From Paraescarpia echinospica (lineage: Eukaryota; Annelida; Polychaeta; Sabellida; Siboglinidae): DNA of 64,000 nucleotides. This document shows, one piece after another, positions 45,049-57,000 of this stretch. Positions within the stretch are counted from its first letter, which is position 1; every line of letters starts with the position of its first letter. The notes under the pieces were generated by a model. The model was not told where the DNA came from, searched no databases, and saw nothing but the letters and a program-made list of their open reading frames with translations. The translations under genes and the position numbers were made by a program. Location: contig CM034531.1 in NCBI GenBank assembly GCA_020002185.1, positions 84,928,108 to 84,992,107 on the forward strand, read 5' to 3'.

Positions 45049-48000
45049 GTGAGTAACCACCCAATTACGTATTATGTACATACATGTTACACGCGTGCGT
45101 GCGCGTGTGTAACATGCACACCCACACACACACACGTGTTAATTGTTTGCTTGTATATATATATATATTACATATATATATCTGATATCCAAATGTGTGC
45201 GTGCGGGGGTGCATGTGTGTACATGTGTGTGAGCCAGTATATTTATGGTACCCTCAATGAGAAAATCAAACTGCCAACATGTTATGGGAATTTATTGATG
45301 TTTAGTTCTCTTTACGACATGTGTGATTCCAAACGTACGACAGATAAAGTCAAAGTTATTTATGTGAAGCTAAAGCTAAACGCCATGAGTTATTCAAGTT
45401 CGTCGTTCGTGTCTCCTTGGTGTCAGGTAATTGGTTGATGAAAAACAGTAGATGCGGCTTTTACTCTAAGTTGTCATTTGGGTCACTCCTCTTTCCGCAG
45501 GGTTGTCTCTCGTGGTTTTAGACATATTCTGTCCTTTTCATCGTAAGTCTAATTGTTTAGGCAACATCAAGCCAACAACTATGATGAAAGTGAAGGATTT
45601 CAAAGGAGCATAACGTAATAGCAGATACAAAATGTTCGGGTGTTCTTGTTGCAATACCCGTATCTGCTTCAAGACGCATGCAACTCTTTCTTACTCACGC
45701 GTAAATTTCTTTGTAATTTCTTTCTTTTTGACTTAGCCTTTGAACATAAGTCCACACACCCTCGCAGTCCCTCCTCTCGTTGTGGCAAGAGAAAATGCCT
45801 GTATTGTGATCGTATTGTTTGCAGTGGCATGTGCGATGACCGAGGTTATTGATACTTAATGTACATTTGGCTTGCAGAACTTTTGACTGCTTTCCGTCTT
45901 TAGTATTGTATTGTACAGCCTTTTCCTTTCATTGAACAGTTTCTTTACCTTATTAATGGCATACTTCTTCAGCTGCTAGTTGACCAGAGTGTTTGAACAA
46001 CCTCGGCAAATGAGCGAGCGCTGGTATGGACTGTGAAGCTGTGTATTGGACGATGATGGTGATGATGATGATGATGATGATAATAACAACGACAACAAAA
46101 ACAACCAGTTCCAACATAGTCCTGGACTTTTATGGTTTGAGACGGAACAAATTGCAACAGAAGCTATTTCAAGTGTTTTGTTTACATCGAAGGTACCTAT
46201 AAAACATATAAAAAGTACACAGCAAAGAAAAAATAAATATATATAATATCTAAACAAAAGCACGAGCCTGACATATGAAAGGCAAACCCAGAGAGCGCAT
46301 GCGGAGACGCCCAGTGTAATGGCACTTTCACATTGTCTACAGACGCCTACACTTCAATGTAACAATTTATGTTCAGTCAAATCGATTGTAACACTTTCCT
46401 CACGATATTGTACTAATAAAAACAACGGTGTACGCGATTACTGAACATTGTTCAGGATAATGTTGTTTTAAATCATGTAAAATACGTTTTGGATATGCAA
46501 AATGAATGTTTTTGATTTGAAACGACATACGCGTATTTATACATATCTGGTGAAACAAACTATGAAAAAATATGCAAGCGACAATAAATATCAAGTGCCT
46601 TCCATATGGATATGAGTTCTCTTGGGAGCATAGGTCACCCGATGACTGGATCTGGTTTGAAGGAGTTGCGATACTATAGTCCATCTATGCGTCAATACCA
46701 CAGGAACACATCCTGAGAGGAAAGGTAATTTCCAGAGCGGTACGTGCACATCGCTTGTTAGATGTAGTTCTGAATGGGCTCCTTCTCTCCAGATCCGTAG
46801 ATGTCCCCTTCTTAATGTACACGATCAGCTACAACAGCGAGATGTTTATCAAATGTGTGAAATGGCATTAGCAGTAGATGGTGACGTTGATCCAGACTTA
46901 GACGTGGTTCGTGGGAAACTGGTGTATCCATCTCGAAGCTGTATCAGAGATGCTGTGCTATCTGGCTATCTCAGGCCATTCTCATCGTCCACAAGGCATT
47001 TCTTGCAACCCATGTTGAAAGTATTCATGCGCAGTTTGAAGACCAGCGAGGGCCTGGCGAGGGGAAGTGGGATAGCCGAGCAACAACGATTGACCTGGCT
47101 GCTATTCATGCCAGCTTATGCATATGTAGATAAATAGATCAGTGCAATTACTTACTGGAGTTATATACCACACAAGTGAACAAAAGGACATGACCAAATT
47201 GAGACGATATCGTGATATGAAGTACACACAAACTCTATTGCTGGTGCTGGCAGACAAAAGTTCACATGGAAACAACTCAACCATGCGGAGCATCATGGCC
47301 GGTGTGCATACCACCTCCACTGTCGATGCGGATTGCGCGAAGGTCATTGACCAGAAGATTACAGCGTCCAAGCTGTCATACATCAGTTATAATAAACCGT
47401 GCGTGTTGGTTGTAACCAGGTTCAGATGAACCAAGAGATCCACTTCTAGCGTCGTCTCATTGTCGTAGCAAGTTCGATTGAGCAAATTCACCGATGGTAT
47501 GAGGATGACGGCAAATAAGGGTGTCTTCCTTGCAAACAAAAACAACAAGCACAATTTCATCACTTTGTTGAGTGGATACTTGTAGCACAGGATGCAAAAC
47601 AAAACCTGCCCAGGATGATGCAGATCTGCAGATTCTGGGGGGGGTGACTCATATCTGGTTGTCTTCCTCTGCTTCCACGTGGACCCAAATGTCCACAACT
47701 TGTTCATACACAGTGAGGCAAAGTCAACCACCAAGAAGAACAGTGGAGAACACAGAGTGTGTAACAATGTCATTTTCGCCCATGCTGTATTATGATGTAA
47801 CACCAATTCCCGACTATACGGCCTTGGAAAATAAGCATCTCTGAAGAAAATTGGTTACAGCCAGCTCCAGAGGCAAGCTGAAGTGTTTTGGACGCATGCT
47901 GCTTCAACATAGCATATTGTAGTAGAAGGTGAGATGGTGCTTGTATGCCTTTACAACGGAAACCGCAAGACAGTATGGACTTTTTGAGGTACATAAGGTT

Positions 48001-51000
48001 TTGTGAGAAGGTGACAGTCAAGAGTTCGCACATTCAGCCAAACACCTTACTTCCGACATTTGTAGCAGTACGTTAACACAGCATGTAGGTGTACCAGCAA
48101 GTGCAGGTTATCTTCTTCCCGTCATAGCAGACATACCTCTAGCCCATGATGTCCCGTTGCACACAATCCGGTGATTCTACTCCACAGATTGCAGTTCGGC
48201 AAGGTATACATGCCGCAAGAACAACCTTGAGTGTTCCCTGCAAGTAGTCAATGCCGTGGAACAGATTGCTCAAAGTAAATTTAGAGTTACGTCAGTGATG
48301 AGGAGATGGACGATGAGTAATCATGTGTTTGTCGATGGAAAAAAAATCAAAACTAATCTTGGTAATATACTAGGAGTTTTAAGTCATATCTTTTAGTTTT
48401 AAGTTTTCATGAGTTCATGACAATCAGATGCTGGTTCTGGTTAAAAAAAACATTTAGTCGGAATTGTTGTGAATGTTTCAGTAATTAGCATAACATATTA
48501 CTATTTGTCATATTAACGGGTACGTAATACAGTGATTTTACCTCAATTATTTGTTGTGTGTGGAGCGCTGTGGCATTGGACTCTCAATTGAGAGAACTCG
48601 GTTACGAATCCTGTGCTGCCGTGTCGAATCTTGGGCAAGTTCATTCAATCTACGTTGCTCGAGTTCAGTCAGCTGTATAACTGAATACCTTGCTATAGCC
48701 AGTGATGGATATTTATGTACGAATACTCTTCGCACTTTAACTGCATCGTGGATGAATGCTTCCCAGAGGAGTCGAGGTGGTGTTCGATTGAACAGGTCTG
48801 CTAAAGAGTAAAGGGTAAAGCTCTTTGAGAAGTCCAAAGGACTGGGTACTGCGCTATGTAAGAACTGACCTCTTTGGACTCTAGAGATTCATACATATAC
48901 CTGTTTGACCTTACATCACGGGAGGGTTCATTATAATTATTATGCTCAATACAAAAATGCATTTTGTTACAGTAGCATATTCATATGGTAATGCAGATTA
49001 TAATAATATTAGACAGGAGATAATGCGGAATGTTTTCCTCAATTAAGCTTAATAGCGAGATTCATGTACTTATATGTTGACCTTATATCAAGAGATCATT
49101 ATAATTATTATTCACAATGTAGGGGAACGTACTTGCGCTATGTTACATGCACAACAGATGCTCATGAGAGTAACAAACTTGTAATTATGCTGAGCATAAT
49201 CATCTTATATACGAGACGAATTGGACATGTAATCCAGCTAGTCGTGCATGTTTTGATACCAATACATATTTTTATTGACAAACTAAGGCAATAATAACAT
49301 ATTTTAATGTCTATGTATGTTGCTTTGTTCTCTGAATATAATGTGTGCGTATTTACGAACACGCATTTGGATTATTTGAAGTTCACGTAAACATTATCTT
49401 GGTCATTCTTTGTCCCGAAAGTAAAATCGTTACGAAATTGCACATAAAAACCACCAACATTTGCGTAATTTTGACAAAGTTCTCCAATTTTTAAGGCTGT
49501 ATACGTTTGATATGTTATCTAGGATTTATGCTTGCGTTCAAAACTTCAAGAACTGCATCTGTTGCAATTTGTTCCAACATGACCCTATTTTTGCCAACAA
49601 AATCCTGGACTAAACAATTTATGTTTCGACGATAGTTTGGAACCAGTCAGTGATGAATCACGATTGCACAGCAGCCACCTTCTGCAGTCTTGCATGCAAC
49701 CTTAGAGTTTAAAACTAAAAAATAAGACACTTTGTTTTGCAGCAACCCACCACGGATGATTTCACAGTATGTCTACATCTTGCATATAATAGATCCGCTG
49801 GATTCACTATGTGCCATATACTGAATCTGAATAGAGTGAAACTAAATTCATTGCACACTGCCTTCCCTGCAACTGCAGTGAAACACAATGTTTTATTTTG
49901 CATTTATGTGTATAAATTCGATCGTTACGTTGTGTTTATACTTATCATTTTGTGCAGAACCGGGCATGTTCCCCCTTCGTGTTGGATTTCGATCGAGGGG
50001 CGGTTTGGATGTTGGTGTAAAAACAAGGCCTTCACCACTGGATATGATCTGTGGTGATTACAACACAGCAGAAGACGAGTTCAATAGCTTGGAAAAAACT
50101 GGAATAGTCACAATTCACTGCAGACATCATGCAAGAAGTCGCTTCCTTGTCATACAAGGGCTCCGCACCATGAGTCTACCAATATGTGAAATAAAAGTAT
50201 ATTCAGGTAGCTATCGCAAGCATCATGCTTTTGTTTCAACCCTTATATTCTCGGGGCTGGACATCTACACTGTATATGTTCCTTGATACTGTTTTTAATT
50301 GACCTCTCAACTAACAATGTCCAAATATTAACCAACAATTTATTCATGTTTTATTCATGTTTTATTCATGTTTTTATTCATGTTTTTATTTGTAAAACTT
50401 CTTTTGTCATGAATGATTGTCCTACTTTTTTTTGCAAAACTTTGTGTGATCTTACTATAATCGATTTAGCGTGCATGTTAATTAACATTTTCCATATAGA
50501 CCTCTTGCCCTTCGGGCGCCATGCGTTCAGGGATTAATATACGACCCCACGAGTGTAATGTAGCACCTCTATTTTTTAGATACCCCATATAATGTCTCAT
50601 TTTTATAGGATAAATTAGTTGTTCGGAACGTATAGCGTAATGCGCGCGTAAAACCTAACTTAGCAATCGCAGGAACCACGAGCGCACGACAAATACTTCG
50701 GGAAAGCGCCCCTGGGTCATGGACTAGGTTATTTAGCAATATGAAGTAGACGCGGACACAGCATTCTTACGTTTACCCTAATGCCAATACCATAGCAATA
50801 CAAATTTTATTTGAGAATTCTACACTATCACGGCTAGGGCCTATCGATGGAAGTGATAATTTTCTTTCCGGCCTTTGACGTGCGCTGAAAACATCGCGTA
50901 TCTATGCGAACGCGTTATAGTGTTTATGTAAAAATGTGTATTCTAACATTTGCTAAATAATTCTATCACGACTCACTACTATGAACTACCAAATTATCTC

Positions 51001-54000
51001 GTCCGGAGACAGGCATTTTGCTAGTGATGATAAGAATAAATTATGTTTTAAATAAATTAATGTAATGTCGTCATAACAAAAAACTATATTGATTTCAATT
51101 ATAAAGATGCGATACCTAATGGCTTATAATATCTAGTAGGGATAGTTTAAATAATGCACTACTATTGTCATAGTTTCGTAATAATTGCGATAGTATAAAC
51201 GGAATAGCGAATAGCCACGAAAGCAGTCACAAACCACCATTTATGGATGGCGTCCGTGAGAGTATTCAGCAAGAGACACCTGCCCCATACTCGAGGTGAC
51301 GGGAACACTACATTTGGGGTGGAGAGGAGTTGAGATAGTATGTGCTTCGATCTGGTCTCGCTCGTGTGAAGTAATATCATAAGCTTCTCAAACAAGTCTA
51401 GCTTGTTCAGATCACTTGTACTATCCACTTTTCTATGCGGCTGTGAGGTGTGGAAACGTCATGCTGATGCAGAAAAAAAATGCTGGACGGACTATGTTAA
51501 CGATAGAACGGCCCGCCCTATCCATGCCAGAGCTCCTCACCACAACCACTGACACACAGGAATGCAGAAGGATAGCAGCTGCAGCTTCGCTTATATTATC
51601 CCGACGACCAAGTCGGTCAAGGGATTCAATAAGTAAAGTAAGTTTGTTGTCTGTTTGTTTGTTTACTGTTGGTGTTTCTTTGTTGACTGTCGGTGATTGT
51701 TTGTTGCCAGCTAATCTGTGCGAGAATCTGGCTCTGGGGAAAAACGTCACCGTAGATGATATCATATTTGGCGCACCACTTAATTATGCAGTGTTTGCTG
51801 TAGACGGCTACAAGTATGAGCTACACTTCTGCGTTTCAATTGAATTATCGGATCTTTCAACTACGTTGTCCGTCGATTTGGGTGACGAATATGTCGTAGA
51901 CATGGTGAACATATACCATGACGTAACTCGTAAATGTATGATTTTATGTTTATCAGCACGTGAATATTGTTGTGGTTGTTAGTATTAATATCCTTGGAAC
52001 TTTTACCTTTTGATAACAATCTTGCTATAAGCATATCGAAAAATATAGATGTTACTATATCTAAACTTCAAGGAAAAGGCGGTATTAATTGTTTTGTAAT
52101 AAAAATACCGTTATATATATATATATATATATATTACATGTAGGCTCTCTATTAACTATAAGCATATCATATTTTTCGATGCTTAAAGTGTTAATTAGGC
52201 CACACATAGTCGTGACTTTGTGCACATTGTTAGGACATGTTCGCAGCGCCATCTCGCGAGTATCAGTAGCGTCGCGGGACGTGAGGAGGCGTTCTGCAGT
52301 TTAAGCAAAAGCGCTCGAGATCATTTCACCATAAGGTCACTACTGGTGCACCCGAAGGATAGGACGGAAAAGGCAGCAAAGTGTGGTGTGGTATATATGA
52401 AATTCAATGCCAAGAATGTGACCAGCGCTACATTGGAGATACAGCTAAAGCACTTGGCACAAGAATGAAAGAGCATCTGTCATGTCGGCAACCTATATCA
52501 GCCGTAAGTGAACGTAGACTGAACACAGGCCATCAGTGTTCACTGAAAGACGTCACAAATTTAGACCATGAGGAGAACGGGCACCGAAGAAAGATAAAGG
52601 AGGCAATGAACATCCAGAGAAAAACCTACATTGAATTACGACGTTGGCCAGGGGCTCCCAGCAGTCCTTCTCCAGCTTGTGTCACATGATACCCGTAAAG
52701 TCATTCTGCCGGATTATCAAACCATTCAAGGGTTATGTAACTATTTTGAGTTAGCGCGAGCTGCGGAATCAGAGCATGGGTTTGCGCGAAGTTGGACACG
52801 TTTTGAATTCTTGACCCCATTCCAACTTCTGAAATTGTGTGCTCGTGAACTAACGGCAATAATATAGCTGTCATCGTGTATGGGTTGTTTGAAACATCAC
52901 GCATGCCTGTCGAGCGGAAGCGTGCGCTCACCAGACCGCGCCTGGCGTAACCATCACTCGACACACTGAACAATTACAGACCAGTGTCGAACTTGTCGTT
53001 TGTCTCAAAGATAATCGAAAAGGTCGTTGGTATCTGCCTTGATCGACATCTACAAGAAAACGAATTATCCACAATAACATTCTCCAAGCACTTGACAGTG
53101 GACGAGTTGCTGCAATTGTTCTTCTAGAGCAGTCGGCGGCGTTTAATACCATTAACCATCCAATCCTTATAGAATATCTTGAATATTCGTTTGACATTTC
53201 TTATTACATGTGAGAGAAAAAGTAATCATTGGTTTTACAAACTCGGCCGATATTCTACTTCAATATGTCGTTCCACAGGGATAAGTGCTTGGTCCGAATC
53301 TTTACTCACTGTCATTGTGTAGCCGTAGTATCCCGTGGTTGGGCGAAGGCCTCAGCATGTCGTTTCCAAATCTGCCTGTCTTGCGCTATCCTCTGCCTGT
53401 CTATGACCTTTGTCTTCTGCCTTACCCAGATGTTTGTTTTTCTCTCCCGATATGTGATGTTTAACATACTTCTTTCCATCTTTGTTTGTGCAGCTGCTAG
53501 CTTGTTCTTTGCCTGGATGGTAAGTGTCCATGTTTCCGCGCCATATGTCATCGCTGGAAGTACGCATGAAGACTTGTCTCTTCAAGCATTTTCTTAAGTT
53601 ACCCTTGAAGATGTCTAGCGAACTGGCGTGTTTGGCGAATGCTGTCCAGCCGGCAGCGATCCTTCTTTGAATCTCCTTGTCTTGGTTTTTGTCTCTGATC
53701 GCTGTCCCAGATATACGTAATTTTCAACGTTCTCTATCTGCGTCGTGTTGATATATATTGGTGTGTCATTTTCTAGCATCACTTTTGTCTTCGAGATGTT
53801 CATGTTGAGACCTTGTTTTTCACTTTCATCAGCTAGCTCCTGCAGCATGTTTTGTAGTTCTTGCGGTGTAATAGCGCAAATGAGTATGGCGTCGGGGAAG
53901 CGAAGATGGCTGAGATATTCTCCGTCTATCATCAAGCCTCTGGTTTCCCAGGTCAGTCTTCGGAATATGCTTTCGAGTGTTGCCGTGAACAGCTTAGGCG

Positions 54001-57000
54001 ATATGGTGTCACCCTGTCGTACTCCTCTCTTGATGTTGATCTTGTTGCTCTTTTTGTGTAGGTGGACTGTCACCGAGCTGTTGATGTACATGTCTTTCAG
54101 GAGATCGATGTACACATCCTCTATCCCCTGTTCTTGAAGGGAGGTCAGTATTGCTTGAGTTTTCACCGAGTCGAAACCCTTCTCGTAGTCGACGAAAGCG
54201 ATGCAGAGCGGAATATTATATTCTCGGCACTTCTCTTTTAGTTGATTTACGACGTGTATATGGTATGTCGTTGAGTACCTGCTTCTGAATCCAGTTTGCT
54301 CTCGTGGTTGGTTTTCGTCCAGTGTCTTCTCTAGTCTATTCGTTAGTATCTTTGTGAGTAATTTGTAGATGTTTGATAACAGACATATCGGTCCGTAGTT
54401 CTTTAAATCTTTCTTATTTCCCTTCTTGAAGATTATCACCATCTTTGCGTTCTTCCAAGCGGTGGGTATTCGTCTTTCTGATAAGCATTTAGTGTACAGC
54501 TTAGCCATTGTCTTCGAGATGATATCTTCTCCTGCTTTTAATGTTTCAATGTTTACATGGTCGTTGCGTTCTTCTTGCTTTCTTCTTGCTTTCTTCAGGC
54601 TCTTTGATGACATAATCGTTTCTCGTATGAAATCTTGTTTGTACTTTCTGATGTCCTCCTTCGCTTTCTTTTTGATGGTCTTGCATATTTTTGCGTACTC
54701 TATTTGTTTTTTACGGTCGCCGTTATTCACCATTTCTCGTCGTTTCTTCGTTCGTGCTCGTGTCGGTGACGATATTCTCGTCACTACATGCCTGTTGATT
54801 GCTTTGGCTACACTTGTTGCACTTAGTTGGATTATCTCAGTGATGTTTTCGCTCATGGTGTCGATGTCGTCTAGTTCCTGTAGTGACTCGAATCGATTTC
54901 GCAGTTCGAGTTGGAATTCGATCTACTATACTCACTGTATACACGTCCAAAGGGGGGAAATCATCCGTCACCGTTGATGCATCAACTAAGTATTTACTTA
55001 GAACTATGCCGACGACCCTTAGCATTACGTATCATTTATAAACAACGACTCAGAAGAACAAACAGCAACAGCTGCCCGCCTAAACACCTGCACCAGAGAT
55101 GTACCTACTCGCGAAATGAATAACATTGTGAAACTGAACGATGACAAAGACGGAAATGACCCTACTTATGTGGAAACACGGCCAAAACATGTTACCAAAA
55201 CTAGCTGTTTCGGCCGGTGAATTACATTTACAGCAATTAACACTCATTTGTAATTTGGCTGTTAACTATACTCTGTCATTTTTGATGGTGCAGCAAGTGA
55301 AGTCAGTCGGGTATATGCACGTCCGAAATTTTAGTGGAATCCGACGCTTTCTGAAAGACTACGCCAGGAAAACACCAGAACATGTGCTTGCCACCTCGCG
55401 ACTCGACAATTGCAACGCCCTGTTGTGTGGATGTCATGCATCGATACATTCGTAACCGCTAGAGTATCTTTCAGCAGTAGTGGCGAAGGTTTCGATTTTA
55501 ATGCAGCCTTCCATATTGAACTTGTTAGCAGTAAAGAAATGTACAGTATTTTATTAAATGCGTGAATTTAATTAACTGTTCAGTTCGGCATTACTTCCAC
55601 ACGCACGCACGCACGCACGCACGCACGCACAACTGATAACGTTTCTCGGTTCTGGAATCAGTCTAGTTGTTCCTCTTTTTATAATATTTTCTACATATCT
55701 ATGTACGTCCTCCAAGCTCATGTGCAACGTAACAGAAGCCCAGCTGCAGTGTATTGCTATATACACACATGTATAGTTATCTCATTTTCCACAGACAATA
55801 ATTTTCTTTGAATTATACAGTTACCATGGTACGCAATGCGATATTTTCTGACAGGATCTTTGCCCAGAGGCAGCTAGTGTGGAAAAGAAATTGGAGGGGC
55901 AGGACGATGTGTTGACAGGTATACCTTGATACCGTAAACAGAGAGATGGCGACATTGAGGTGGATAGGGGTGCCAGAGGCAGAGGTCAGGATGGTAGAAG
56001 GGACATATGAAGAAACAAAGAGCAGGGTGTTGTGTGGACCGGGGGTGTCAGGAGAATTTGAAGTGAATGTTGGCTTGAGACAGGGGAGCGCCCACTGTTG
56101 TTGATCGCAGTGATGGAACTGGTAAGCAGAAAGACTGGTACGAGGGATATCCTGCGGAAGCTGACGTGGTGGTAGCAGACGGGGAAGCAGATCTCCAAGA
56201 ACAACTGACAGAGTGGAAGGATATGTTCAACAGACATGGACTGAAAGTTAGTCTGGAGAAGAAGGAGGTGCTATGGGTCGGGCACCAAAACAAAGAGCTG
56301 GAAATACACATGGAGGGGAAGAAACTAAAACAAAGAGACAGTTTTGTATACCTGGGTGAAGCGAAATTCGCGGGAGGATAAAGTCATGTGCAAACGTTTA
56401 CAGGAAAGTTGAAGGTGTGATGGGAGACAGGAGCATATTCTGTAAACTCAATGGAAAGATGCTCTGCTCGTGTGTTACCCCGGCATACCTGTATGGCTAG
56501 AGACGATGATACTGACAGAGAAACACAACAAGACAAGGTGCAGGTTTGTTAAAAACAACTGGGTAAGAAGAATCGCGGGAGTGAGAAGAATTGTTAAGCG
56601 AAGAATGGAGGAGATGAGGGTGGAGGTTGGAGTAAAAGAAAGCCTTAAGAAAAAGCTGGTTAGGAGTAGACTGAAATTGGTAGGCATGTGGAAAGAGTGG
56701 GAGGAGAACGACTGGCAAAGAAAGTCCATAGTGTGGATGGGAAAAGGAGGCGACGAAGCCCTAGACTGCGATGGGATGACTGTGTAATGAGATACTTAGA
56801 AGGAATGGGAGAGGAGTGGAGAACGAGAGCGAAAGATAGAGGGGGGATGAAAACAGTTGGTGGAAAGATCAGTGAGGGAAAAGATGAAGAAAAAAGATAA
56901 CTGAAATCGAGGAACGGAATCGAGGCCAGCCTCACCCCTAACGATAGGGAATTGGGAGGAGAACAACAACATCTCGCAAAGGGTAATTGTAGTTACTCTC

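Noticed and set aside
44881..45438. 185-residue + ORF starting MHRIESRNPDYK
   Set aside because: Out-of-frame shadow of the lectin-like exon that reads through its donor into a microsatellite.
51416..51982. 188-residue ORF as a single gene
   Set aside because: It fuses a LINE C-terminal remnant with exon 51711-51929; the acceptor at 51710 separates them.
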